From contig JAGAZG010000066.1 of assembly GCA_017940105.1 (NCBI GenBank), positions 1 through 19,137 of the forward strand: DNA of 19,137 bases. The letters are read 5' to 3'. Shown in pieces: positions 6,130 to 14,031 of the stretch. Both the position numbers and the translations under genes were made by a program. Below the pieces are notes generated by a model. It was not told the DNA's origin. It made no database searches and worked only from the letters and a program-made list of their open reading frames with translations. The DNA is from Mailhella sp. Lineage in GTDB: Bacteria; Desulfobacterota; Desulfovibrionia; Desulfovibrionales; Desulfovibrionaceae. The stretch's first letter is position 1; every line of letters begins with the position of its first letter.

Positions 6130-9100
6130 CTATTTTTTTCTCTTTCCAAATCGGAAGACGGACTTGCCGTCGTCTTCCAGTTCTATGCGAAAAAAGTCCT
6201 CAGGCATGCCCGTTGTTTTTTTGCGTGCTTCATGATGACTGTGCCGATTGCGGCCATAATCTTTTTTGGGGGATTCGTGATCATAAGGTCTATATGCGTG
6301 TGGACGGCGCTCGTCGCTGCGGAATGTTTCCCTGCCAGTTCTATGCAAGTCTGAATGTCCTGCGGTATGATGATCGGATGCGCCAAAATCTTCTGCATCT
6401 CTGCGTTCGTGTTTTTTTGCAGAAAAAATCTTCTGCGCTGTCCTGGGAGAATCGTCCCTGTCCCAGAACCGGCCACCGCGTCTGCTAAATTTTTTTAAAC
6501 CTTGTTTATGATGTTCTTGATGGCGATTTTCGCGTTTTGCATGCTCATCTGCCATTTTGCGGAACGGGCGGTTCCCGGAATAATCCAGTGCATCATCCTC
6601 GTGCGGTCTTGATCTACGGTCAGTGAATTTTACGTAATCACGGGCAGGGCGCTCTGAAAAGCGGCGTTCTTCGCCTGACCGGAAAGATTGCTGTTTGCCG
6701 CGCCTGCCTTTTGAAAATTCATGCCGTTCGCCTGCGAATGACGAATCGCCACTGCGACGTTCTTCTGCCCAACTATAACGGTGGTTGTTGCTGAGGCCAT
6801 CGTCGCGACGGGGCGAATCTGAACGGCTTTCCCATGAATCTTGCCCTAATTCTCTTTTTCTGCCGCCTTCCCTGCGCTGTCGCTGTGAGCGAAAAGCAAA
6901 TCCGCGGCGCCCGCCGTCGCGTCTGTTTTCGTTCTGCTTGTTACTTCGCTTTTTATGGTGCACTTCCATGCCATTTTCTTTTTCAAGATATTCCAAGTTA
7001 ATCTCCAATCGATCAAGGTTAACGCCGGCAAGCTTGACGCTGACCGGCTGTCCAAGGCGGAAGATTCTTCCGCTCTGGATGCCGCAAAGACGTATCCCAT
7101 CCCCGTCATAGTCGTACCAGTCGGGGGGCAGTGTTTCAACTTTAACCATGCCTTCTACGGGCATGGTATTAAATTCCACAAAAAAGCCGAAAGACGTCAC
7201 GCCGCTGATAACACCGTCAAAAATTTCTCCGGCATGGGGCCGCAAAAGCAGGCAGCCCATGCGGCGGTTAATTTCACGTTCAGCAGCTGTGGCCACGCGT
7301 TCCTGACGGTTGCACTGCTCGGCGCATTCTTCGAGTTCCTTAATCTCCGGGCCATGCGGAGCAAGGTCCAGGGCATGCTTAAGCGCCCTGTGGTTTTCAA
7401 GGTCTGCATATCGCCGTATGGGCGAAGTGAAGTGACAGTAGCATTCTGAAGCAAGGCCAAAATGGCGATCCTTTTTAATGTCATACCGTGCCTGCGTCAT
7501 GGATCGCAGCGCAAGATTGCTTACAACGCTGCCTTGGCTGGACTGTGACGCTTCATCCAGAAGGCGCGACAACCATCCTGGATCCTTTGAGTTGACCGGC
7601 AACTGATTATTCATTTCTGGGCAGACTTCACGAAGTGCACTGCTCAGGGCTTCTAATCTATCCGGATCTGGTTCTGGGTGTACACGGTAAAGAAAAGGGG
7701 CGGCCCTTTTTGAGAGGAATTCTGCAATGGCTTCGTTGGCGCGAATCATGAACGCTTCAATGAGTCTGTGGCTGAACAGACGTTTGCGCGTGTGGATATC
7801 TGAAACCGTTTGTTCGCCATTATTTGAGGCAACAGCAAATTCAGCTTCCGGCAGGTCAAAGTCCAGACCTCCGCGCTGCTTGCGCCGTCTGATAAGGATA
7901 GAAGCAAGCTCTGCTGCATCGAAGAGCATGGCGGGAATGCCCGGTGCATTTTTTTCCATTTGACGGGCAGTTTCACAGTCCCGATCATCCAGAACTGCCT
8001 GTGTCTGGCTATAAGTGAGACGTGCCCTGGAAATCATGACTCCGTTGATAAATCGCGTTTCCAGAAAGTTTCCATTTCTATCAAGAAGCATGTCAACAGC
8101 CAAGCAGCGCCTTTCTTCGCCAGGGCGGAGACTGCAAGCTCCATTGCAGAGCGCTTCAGGCAGCATGGGTTCGACGGAAAGTGGAAAGTAAAAGGAATTG
8201 CCTCGCTCACGGGCTTCACGATCCAGAGCTGACCCAGGCTTGACATAGTGCGAAACGTCGGCAATTGCGACCATCAGATGCCAGTTTTCATGCATGCGGC
8301 GCACGCACACGGCATCGTCGAAATCGCGGGCATCTTCACCATCAATGGTGACAAGAAGTTCATTGCGCAAATCTGCAAGACTGTCCAAGGATGGACAGGC
8401 CGCTGCTTGCTCAGCCTCGGCACTGACATTATCAGGAAACGCTTCGGGTATGCGATAGGCAAGCTTGACAAGTTTTTCCTGAACGTTTGCCTCGCTTTCC
8501 TTGCCGAGATAGCCTGTGGCCTTTCCTTCCCAGATTATGCTGCCTTTATCATGGATAAGAGGTTTTTCAGGGATTACGATCAATAGTTCAAAGGGGTGCG
8601 GTTCATGGTCAAGAGAATCGGTATTGACCATTAAATCAAAGGTCATGCGGGTATCTGCCGGGCGGCATAAAAAGCGATGCCTGCCTGCGCGGCTTAAAAC
8701 TCGGGCTGCCAGGCTGGAGCAGTTTTTTTCGATGACTGCAGAAACACGGCCTTCCTTTCTTCCTGACAAACCTTGCTTGCCAGGAAGAATGACGATCTCA
8801 ACCAGATCGCCGTTCCATGCTTCGTTTACATGCTCTGGCGCTATATATATGCTGGATGCGTAATCTCCCTCCACTGCCACTAAGGCGGAACCGGAACGTT
8901 GAGAAACAAGCCGTCCCCTGCATGTTTTCAGATTTTGTTCGGCAACCCAGCCGCCGCCTTTAATCCGAAGCGCAAAGCCCGAGTAAGCCAGGTCTTGCAG
9001 GCAGGAGAGAATTTCGCCCTTTATTTTGCGTGAGTAACGGCCAATGCGAAGAATATCGTCCAGATGCAGGGGCCGGTTGGCTTGGATTAAAATATTTTGT

Positions 9101-9135
9101 AGTTCTTGCGCGTCAAAAAATGCGTTTTTTTTCAT
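6130..9135 (-). CDS. rnr: Ribonuclease R with an extended basic tail
   Basis: RNase R is a processive 3' to 5' hydrolytic exoribonuclease that degrades structured RNA and takes part in rRNA and tmRNA-linked quality control. The order is as expected: N-terminal winged-helix part (about 1-65), cold-shock domains (about 70-235), RNB catalytic domain (about 255-595) and S1 domain (about 635-718). The catalytic motif TIDGEDARDFDDA is at 263-275; D265, D271, D273 and D274 match E. coli D272, D278, D280 and D281. HFTSPIRRYADL at 568-579 is the family signature. The protein is 1001 residues against about 813 in E. coli. The extra length is a tail of about 280 residues after 720, very rich in Arg, His, Asp, Ser and Lys, ending in a less skewed segment with GMPEDFFRIELEDDG. 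The ATG lies inside the end of lpxK with no clear ribosome binding site, so coupling to lpxK translation is likely. Confidence 0.96.
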   Translation of the reverse strand: MKKNAFFDAQELQNILIQANRPLHLDDILRIGRYSRKIKGEILSCLQDLAYSGFALRIKGGGWVAEQNLKTCRGRLVSQRSGSALVAVEGDYASSIYIAPEHVNEAWNGDLVEIVILPGKQGLSGRKEGRVSAVIEKNCSSLAARVLSRAGRHRFLCRPADTRMTFDLMVNTDSLDHEPHPFELLIVIPEKPLIHDKGSIIWEGKATGYLGKESEANVQEKLVKLAYRIPEAFPDNVSAEAEQAAACPSLDSLADLRNELLVTIDGEDARDFDDAVCVRRMHENWHLMVAIADVSHYVKPGSALDREARERGNSFYFPLSVEPMLPEALCNGACSLRPGEERRCLAVDMLLDRNGNFLETRFINGVMISRARLTYSQTQAVLDDRDCETARQMEKNAPGIPAMLFDAAELASILIRRRKQRGGLDFDLPEAEFAVASNNGEQTVSDIHTRKRLFSHRLIEAFMIRANEAIAEFLSKRAAPFLYRVHPEPDPDRLEALSSALREVCPEMNNQLPVNSKDPGWLSRLLDEASQSSQGSVVSNLALRSMTQARYDIKKDRHFGLASECYCHFTSPIRRYADLENHRALKHALDLAPHGPEIKELEECAEQCNRQERVATAAEREINRRMGCLLLRPHAGEIFDGVISGVTSFGFFVEFNTMPVEGMVKVETLPPDWYDYDGDGIRLCGIQSGRIFRLGQPVSVKLAGVNLDRLEINLEYLEKENGMEVHHKKRSNKQNENRRDGGRRGFAFRSQRQRREGGRKRELGQDSWESRSDSPRRDDGLSNNHRYSWAEERRSGDSSFAGERHEFSKGRRGKQQSFRSGEERRFSERPARDYVKFTDRRSRPHEDDALDYSGNRPFRKMADEHAKRENRHQEHHKQGLKKFSRRGGRFWDRDDSPRTAQKIFSAKKHERRDAEDFGASDHHTAGHSDLHRTGRETFRSDERRPHAYRPYDHESPKKDYGRNRHSHHEARKKTTGMPEDFFRIELEDDGKSVFRFGKRKK

Positions 9136-10270
9136 AACCGGAGTCAGTCTGCTTTAAAAAGTCTGCTTTTTTTTGTTGATGTTCGTGCCAGTGCATCTGC
9201 AGCCATGCTGCAAAATCAAGGCAGGAATCATTTTCATTATTACCTGGGCAAAGAGACGCAAAAAATTTTGCTGATGTTTCAAGAGCGTAGCATGGAATGG
9301 AGAGATTCAACCGTTCAATTTTTACAGCATCTTTTTCTGTGCAGACAAGAGGTATCCCTTTTGCTTCCAACCAGTCCTTTTCTCGGCGAAAATCATGATG
9401 ATCTGGAAAAAAAGCCGTGCAGGCCGGAGAGCTTTCTAAAAATGCGGCAGCCGTGCTCAGGGCCTGTTCAGGGCATCCGATGCCTGTGGCGAAAAGATAT
9501 GGGCCCATTTGCCTGTGGGATAAAAGTTGTTTCGCGCCGTTTAGCGGTCGAAGATTGGTTGCTGACATGCAAAAAGCAAATACGGGGCGGTTCCATGCTT
9601 GCAGCCTTGCCTGCAAATCAGGTACAAGCCCTGGCCATTCTTCAGGCGTTGTCTTTATGAGAAAGACGTCAGCCGCAGAAAGAGCTCCTTGGGGTTCACG
9701 CCATGTGCCAGCAGGCATGACCAGGTTCCAGCTGGATTTTGGAGAGCCTTTCCTGGGGGAAATAAAGACGTCGTCCTTATCCAGGAGCACAAGATTAATG
9801 TCGCGCTGTACTCTGAGATGCTGAAATCCATCATCCAGAATAAAAATGTCCGGGGTACGTTCCTCCATAGCCTTTTTGCCTGCCCTCTGGCGTTCGGGAT
9901 CAACAAGTATGGCGCTTTCCGGATGCTTTTTCGCCAGCATGAGGGGTTCATCTCCGCATTCTTCCGGTGAACTGGAGTATTGCACCGTAAAGGGCAGACA
10001 CGGAGGCTTTGAACGGTATCCTCGCGTTAGCACGGCCGCTTTTATGTTATTGGATTCACACCAGTTGAGCAGCCAGTCTACAACAGGAGTCTTTCCTGTC
10101 CCCCCCCATGAAATGTTGCCGACAGAAACGCAAAATTTCGGCGGTCTCCATCCAGAGGATATGCCATGAGCATACGCTGCACGTTTCAACTTTGCACCCG
10201 CGCCATAAAGCATGGACAACGGCGCAAGAACTGGAAAAAGAAAATGCTGCAGGGGGAGTCGCCTTGCCAT
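9113..10270 (-). CDS. lpxK: Tetraacyldisaccharide 4'-kinase (lipid A kinase)
   Basis: LpxK phosphorylates the 4' position of the tetraacyldisaccharide-1-phosphate precursor to make lipid IVA, at the inner face of the inner membrane. With the ATG at 10270 the product has 385 residues. A hydrophobic amphipathic N-terminus (10-24) is followed by the P-loop GNISWGGTGKT at 51-61, LTRGYRS at 81-87 and the family signature DDGFQH at 146-151. An in-frame TTG at 10348 would add 26 residues that do not look like family sequence, so I prefer 10270, although no good Shine-Dalgarno precedes it. The gene overlaps rnr by 23 bases. It marks the organism as having a lipid A outer membrane. The usual partner msbA is not adjacent; the ABC genes at 12220-15766 form a different type of pair. 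Confidence 0.94.
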   Translation of the reverse strand: MARRLPLQHFLFPVLAPLSMLYGAGAKLKRAAYAHGISSGWRPPKFCVSVGNISWGGTGKTPVVDWLLNWCESNNIKAAVLTRGYRSKPPCLPFTVQYSSSPEECGDEPLMLAKKHPESAILVDPERQRAGKKAMEERTPDIFILDDGFQHLRVQRDINLVLLDKDDVFISPRKGSPKSSWNLVMPAGTWREPQGALSAADVFLIKTTPEEWPGLVPDLQARLQAWNRPVFAFCMSATNLRPLNGAKQLLSHRQMGPYLFATGIGCPEQALSTAAAFLESSPACTAFFPDHHDFRREKDWLEAKGIPLVCTEKDAVKIERLNLSIPCYALETSAKFFASLCPGNNENDSCLDFAAWLQMHWHEHQQKKADFLKQTDSGYEKKRIF

Positions 10271-10426
10271 AGTGACGCCGTGCGCAGGGGCGTTCCTGAT
10301 ATGCGTGAATGCGCCGGAATGAGGCGCATAATGAAGGGGGAAAAGCAAGCGCAGTCTTCCCAGTTAAACAGGCAGAAGACGCAGAAAGTTGAATTTTGTA
10401 TAACGCGGATTTTTTATGATAAGTAA

Positions 10427-10452
10427 GCAGTGCCTGAGATGTCAGGCACTGC
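10427..10452 (-). terminator. Hairpin after the Bax inhibitor-1-like gene
   Basis: A perfect 11-bp inverted repeat (GCAGTGCCTGA at 10427-10437 with TCAGGCACTGC at 10442-10452, loop of four) lies 34 bases beyond the stop of the 10487-11185 gene. On the minus strand it is followed by TTACTTATCA, T-rich but without a pure T run. It likely ends or stabilises that transcript and separates it from lpxK. Confidence 0.65.
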
Positions 10453-10486
10453 GCCATATTCATTTGGTTAGTAAAGAAGCGGTCAA

Positions 10487-11185
10487 TTATTCACGGTTGC
10501 CAAAAAGCCTCAGGAGCATGAGGAACATGTTCACAAAGTCAAGATACAGGGTGAGAGCCCCAAGAATCGCGCCGCGTCGCATAGCAAGCCCGTCATGTTC
10601 AGGGGCAGAGAGCCCCATCTGGAAGAGCTTTTGGGTGTCATAGGCGGTGAGCCCTGTAAAAATTATTACGCCGAGAACACTGATTGTCAGGTCAACGGCA
10701 GAGCTTCCAAGAAAGATGTTTACGACCATGGCCAGAAGAATGCCCCAAAGCCCCATGATCATAAAATTGCCCATGCCGGTAAGGTCGCGTTTCGTCAGCA
10801 TGCCGTAAAGGCTCATGCCGCCAAACATGCCAGCGGTGACAAGAAAAGCTTGAGCCACTGACGCACTGGTGTACAGCAGCAGGGTCGGACCGAGAAAAAC
10901 GCCCATCAGAGCCGAATAAAGCAAGAATAACCCTGTCGCAGTGCCGGCTGCAAGCGTATGTATGCGAGCCGTTATGTAGACGGAGAGGCCGATAACGCCG
11001 ACGGCCAGAAGTACGATCATGATCGGGCTTGAAAACAAGAACTGCAAAAATGCCATGTTTGAAGCGGTGAATACGGCGGCAATGGCAGTTACGCCAAGAG
11101 CGGCCGTCATCCATAGATAGACTTGCCGCATATACGCGCTGATATTCACGCCTGCATAACTTTGTGTACGTGCGTTGTAATTCAT
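10487..11185 (-). CDS. Bax inhibitor-1 / YbhL-family inner membrane protein
   Basis: With the ATG at 11185 (GGAGG eight bases upstream) the product has 232 residues and closely follows the pattern of E. coli YbhL (about 234). An Ala-rich stretch and AYMRQVYLWMT (17-27) lead into about seven hydrophobic segments. Family landmarks are LLYSALMGVFLGP (88-100), GMSLYGMLTKRDLTG (123-137), IFTGLTAYDTQKL (175-187) and LTLYLDFVNMFLMLLRLFG (211-229). Eukaryotic and some bacterial relatives form a pH-sensitive calcium leak, using acidic residues in the later membrane helices; the role in this organism is unknown. Three upstream in-frame ATG-extended residue sets exist to 11266 but lack a better ribosome binding site. 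It appears to be transcribed alone. Confidence 0.92.
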   Translation of the reverse strand: MNYNARTQSYAGVNISAYMRQVYLWMTAALGVTAIAAVFTASNMAFLQFLFSSPIMIVLLAVGVIGLSVYITARIHTLAAGTATGLFLLYSALMGVFLGPTLLLYTSASVAQAFLVTAGMFGGMSLYGMLTKRDLTGMGNFMIMGLWGILLAMVVNIFLGSSAVDLTISVLGVIIFTGLTAYDTQKLFQMGLSAPEHDGLAMRRGAILGALTLYLDFVNMFLMLLRLFGNRE

Positions 11186-11237
11186 AAAGTGTCCTCCAGA
11201 ACAAGTTTCTTTCTTTTTTTTAGTTGAATACAGGTTA

Positions 11238-11266
11238 TAAATAAGTGTTTGGTGTCTTGATGGCAA
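11238..11266 (-). promoter_or_regulatory. Candidate promoter of the YbhL-like gene
   Basis: On the minus strand TTGCCA (plus positions 11261-11266) and TATTTA (11238-11243) are 17 bases apart. This gives a leader of about 45 bases before the ATG at 11185. The -10 box matches the consensus only partly. Confidence 0.4.
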
Positions 11267-11283
11267 GCCTAAAATGACCTTTT

Positions 11284-11841
11284 TTATTGGAGCGCTACGC
11301 GGAAGATCCTTCCGGGACGGTCAAAAACTCCGTTGTCGCTTTTTGCCGTATATTCGCCTATGACCGTGCCAAGCCTGCTGTACAGGGAAAAAGCTTTGGG
11401 ATGGCTTGATTTCATATATATGGCTTTAAAACCGCGTTCGGCATACCATGGCATGATAACGTTGGTGAGCCAGAAGTATCCGTTTCCCCTGCCGAATGGC
11501 GAAATATGAAAGTAGTTGAACAAGAGTACCTGTTCCAGCGGCTCAGAAAAGTGTATGCCGGAACTGGCGTAAAGCTGCGGATCTATGTTGCCGTGGCTCA
11601 TTATGGCAAGACCCAGGTATTCCTGGCCTCGACTCATGGTGTGAAAGTCTATCTGAAGGCCTGGGCGTTTGCGGAATTCATGAATAAGCCGGCAGCAGTG
11701 AAAAGCCTCGTTGTAATCATCCCATGAACCGTTGACGAGCTTGTCTTTGAGATTGTCAACAATCGGGCAGAGATAAATTCCCTGAAAATCCTGGCTGATG
11801 CAGAAATGCGCATCACCGCGAGTTGCGAGAACAGTCTCCAT
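11284..11841 (-). CDS. GNAT-like acetyltransferase, substrate unknown
   Basis: This 185-residue protein is not one I can name. Its second half resembles the GNAT acyl-CoA fold. A strand LLFNYFHISP (106-115) leads to a turn FGRGNGYFWL (116-125), which recalls the acetyl-CoA pyrophosphate loop. The sequence ERGFKAIYMKSSHPKAFSLYSRLG (135-158, given here only in outline) fits the strand plus the Ala/Tyr/Gly motif that closes GNAT domains. The N-terminal half has no recognised motif. The ATG has a good ribosome binding site (AAGGAG, six bases before it) and a near-ideal promoter upstream, so it is very likely a real expressed gene. It is 98 bases from the YbhL-like gene, which has its own candidate promoter. 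Function is open; acetylation of a protein or small molecule is a guess. Confidence 0.7.
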   Translation of the reverse strand: METVLATRGDAHFCISQDFQGIYLCPIVDNLKDKLVNGSWDDYNEAFHCCRLIHEFRKRPGLQIDFHTMSRGQEYLGLAIMSHGNIDPQLYASSGIHFSEPLEQVLLFNYFHISPFGRGNGYFWLTNVIMPWYAERGFKAIYMKSSHPKAFSLYSRLGTVIGEYTAKSDNGVFDRPGRIFRVALQ

Positions 11842-11888
11842 GAAAACTCCTTTGGCATCTCTGGCTCATCCAAAAATGTTATGTTGCT

Positions 11889-11916
11889 ATTATACCAGGT
11901 TATGAAAATATGGCAA
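11889..11916 (-). promoter_or_regulatory. Promoter of the GNAT-like gene
   Basis: On the minus strand TTGCCA (plus positions 11911-11916) and a perfect TATAAT (11889-11894) are 16 bases apart. The predicted start is near 11882, about 40 bases before the ATG at 11841. Confidence 0.65.
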
Positions 11917-11967
11917 TGTGCATAGGCGGTTGGCAACGGCACGCAAGCATGACCGATCAGGCATGTC

Positions 11968-11997
11968 TTGACGGGATTACGGAGTCTGGAGTAATTT
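11968..11997 (+). promoter_or_regulatory. Candidate promoter of selC
   Basis: TTGACG (11968-11973) and TAATTT (11992-11997) are 18 bases apart. The predicted transcription start falls at or within a base or two of G12004, the first base of the mature tRNA, which would leave almost no 5' leader to remove. Confidence 0.5.
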
Positions 11998-12003
11998 TAA
12001 TGC

Positions 12004-12097
12004 GGAAGCGTGTCGTAACCGGTGTTGCGCCTGGTCTTCAAAACCAGTGACAGACTGAAAAGTTTGTGGCAGGTTCGACTCCTGTACGTTTCCGCCA
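12004..12097 (+). tRNA. selC: Selenocysteine tRNA, anticodon TCA
   Basis: tRNA-Sec is charged with serine, converted to selenocysteine by SelA, and brought by SelB to UGA codons marked by a SECIS hairpin. All special features are visible. The acceptor stem has 8 bp (12004-12011 with 12086-12093, one G-U pair). The T stem has 5 bp (12069-12073 with 12081-12085), giving the 13-bp bacterial acceptor-T stack. The anticodon arm CTGGT/ACCAG holds the TCA anticodon at 12038-12040. The long variable arm has a 7-bp stem (12050-12056 with 12061-12067). The discriminator is G and CCA is encoded (12095-12097). The D arm (12014-12029) is less regular. It stands alone with its own promoter and terminator. 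selA, selB and selD are not in the window, and no UGA-interrupted gene was recognised here. Confidence 0.97.
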
Positions 12098-12111
12098 ACT
12101 ATAGTAACATA

Positions 12112-12156
12112 AAGTCTCATAACGTAACATAACACGTTGTGAGACTTGATTTTTTT
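12112..12156 (+). terminator. Intrinsic terminator of selC
   Basis: Fourteen paired positions (12112-12125 with 12134-12147, one G-T pair, loop of eight) are followed by GA and seven T residues. It begins 14 bases after the CCA end of the tRNA. The rest of the gap to 12219 shows nothing further. Confidence 0.9.
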
Positions 12157-12219
12157 AATTTTCTTTACTCTCATATTCTTTCAGTGGATCAAGGCAGCGA
12201 GTGTGCCGCAAGAAAAGAT

Positions 12220-14031
12220 TTAAATGTTTCTGCCTGAGAACTGGAGACTGCAAAGTTCGAAGTATTTTCCCTGACGGGCGAGCAGCTCCTGATGACTGCC
12301 CGTTTCTGCAGAACGTCCCTGATCCATCACGACGATGAGGTCTGCATCGCGTATGGTGGAAAGCCTGTGTGCGATAACGATGCTCGTCCTGCCCTTCATG
12401 AGTTTGTGCATAGCTTGCTGGATGGCTTTTTCTGTCCTTGTGTCAACGTTGGCTGTGGCTTCGTCAAAAATGAGCAGCCTGGGGTTTGCAGCGAAAGCCC
12501 TGGCGATGGAAAGAAGCTGCCGCTGCCCTTGGCTTAGGTTTGATCCTCCAGAAGCAAGCAGTGTGTCCAGACCCTGCGGCAGCATGCGTATCATGTCGGC
12601 ACAGCAGCTCATCTCGGCGGCATGCCACAGCACCGCATCATCTGCGTCCGGGCAGGCATAGAGAAGATTGTTCCTTACCGTGTCTGAAAACAGAACAGTA
12701 TCCTGAAGAACGATGGCGGTCGCCCGTCTGAGGCTACCCCTGGAAACCCGTGATATATCCTGCCCCCCAATGGTGATGCGGCCGGCGTCAGCATCATAAA
12801 AACGCATGAGAAGATTGGCCACAGTGGTCTTGCCGCTGCCAGTAGCTCCCACCAGGGCGATCTTCTTTCCGGTAGGAATGTCGAGCGAAAGATCGTGCAG
12901 CACTTTTTTGCCGGCTGCATACGAAAAGTCAACATGGTGTAATTTGACATCTGCGCTGCCATCCGGGCGGAGTTCCTCGCCATGCATGTCTTCTTCAGGC
13001 TCATCCATCATCATGAAAACACGTTCTGCACCGGCAACAGCCGTCTGCAGTTGTCCGTAGACCTGAGCCAGCTCATTCACAGGACGGCTGAGAAGCCTGG
13101 CATACACCAGAAATGCTGATATCATGCCAACAGAAATCAGGCCATTCGTAGCAAAATAACCGCCAAAGGCCGCAATGACGATAAAGCTGATATTGCCAAT
13201 GGCGTTCATGACAGGGCCGAATATGCCGCTGACGGCATCTGCGCTTATGCCAGCCCTGGTGAGTTCGTCAGACGCAAGGCAGAATTCTTCAGCAGACAGC
13301 CGTTCACGTCCGCAGGCGACCACGGTGTGGAAGCCGGAAACAAGTTCTTCCGCCTTGCCGTTGAGCTCTCCCAGCAGCTTTTGCCTTTTGCGCGAATAAG
13401 TGCGCACCGGGCTTGAAAGAAGCCCCGTGGCAACAGCTGTAAGAAGCATTGAGGCGCCGCTCAGCAGAGTCAGTTGCCAGCAGGCCCATGCCATGACAGA
13501 AACAGCTCCTGCGATCATCATAACGCCAGAGCAGATTGCCGGCAGAGACATGGAAAACGTCATGGAAAGGCTTTCGATGTCGTTTGTCATGCGACTCATC
13601 ACGTCCCCATGCGAATGGTTGTCCATGTATGGTATGGGCAGGCGCACAAGTTTTCTGAACAACTCGGATCGCAGCCTGAGGATCAGCCGCTGGCTAAGCC
13701 CTGCGCTCAGCCAGCCCTGCATCATCTTGACGATGCAGTAGAGCACATAGGTCGCCGTCATCAGCAAAAGCGTGCAGTTGATATCGCCGCTGGCAGTATG
13801 GGTCAGCATATCTATGGCGCGGCTTTGCAGATAGGGAGCGAAAACGCCAGACGCCGTCCCAAGCGCCACAACGGCGAACAGCCCGGTCACTGCAGCCTTT
13901 TCACCTGCTATGTAGCGGAACAGCCTCATCAGGGTTTTGCGGGCGTTCACGGCGTGCTCAGCTTCTGCAAAACGTGCACCGGATCCTCCTGGCCGTGGGA
14001 ATCCTCTTTGGGGGCGGTCAGTCCGATCCAT
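12220..14031 (-). CDS. ABC exporter half-transporter, catalytic-site subunit
   Basis: With the ATG at 14031 (GGAGG just before it) this 603-residue protein has a transmembrane domain of about six helices (about 45-330) and a nucleotide-binding domain (about 360-595). Motifs are Walker A GATGSGKT at 395-402, Q-loop Q443, signature LSQGQ at 499-503, Walker B LLIFDE at 519-524 with the catalytic glutamate E524, and the switch histidine H555. The signature has Gln in place of the second Gly of LSGGQ. It overlaps the preceding ABC gene by 14 bases, so the two are translated together and should form a heterodimer of the TM287/TM288, LmrCD or BmrCD kind. The substrate cannot be told from sequence; drugs, lipids or peptides are all possible. 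A longer reading from 14106 would run into the upstream gene and is less likely. Confidence 0.93.
   Translation of the reverse strand: MDRTDRPQRGFPRPGGSGARFAEAEHAVNARKTLMRLFRYIAGEKAAVTGLFAVVALGTASGVFAPYLQSRAIDMLTHTASGDINCTLLLMTATYVLYCIVKMMQGWLSAGLSQRLILRLRSELFRKLVRLPIPYMDNHSHGDVMSRMTNDIESLSMTFSMSLPAICSGVMMIAGAVSVMAWACWQLTLLSGASMLLTAVATGLLSSPVRTYSRKRQKLLGELNGKAEELVSGFHTVVACGRERLSAEEFCLASDELTRAGISADAVSGIFGPVMNAIGNISFIVIAAFGGYFATNGLISVGMISAFLVYARLLSRPVNELAQVYGQLQTAVAGAERVFMMMDEPEEDMHGEELRPDGSADVKLHHVDFSYAAGKKVLHDLSLDIPTGKKIALVGATGSGKTTVANLLMRFYDADAGRITIGGQDISRVSRGSLRRATAIVLQDTVLFSDTVRNNLLYACPDADDAVLWHAAEMSCCADMIRMLPQGLDTLLASGGSNLSQGQRQLLSIARAFAANPRLLIFDEATANVDTRTEKAIQQAMHKLMKGRTSIVIAHRLSTIRDADLIVVMDQGRSAETGSHQELLARQGKYFELCSLQFSGRNI

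Noticed and set aside
10271..10430. A promoter for lpxK-rnr (TTACTT-17-TTATAC on the minus strand)
   Set aside because: The -35 box matches in only two positions, so I do not list it; lpxK must still be transcribed from somewhere in this gap or from upstream.
12004..12219. selC as an integration site for a genomic island
   Set aside because: tRNA-Sec genes are known island targets, but I saw no integrase and no repeat of the tRNA 3' end nearby; the flanking ABC genes have unremarkable composition.
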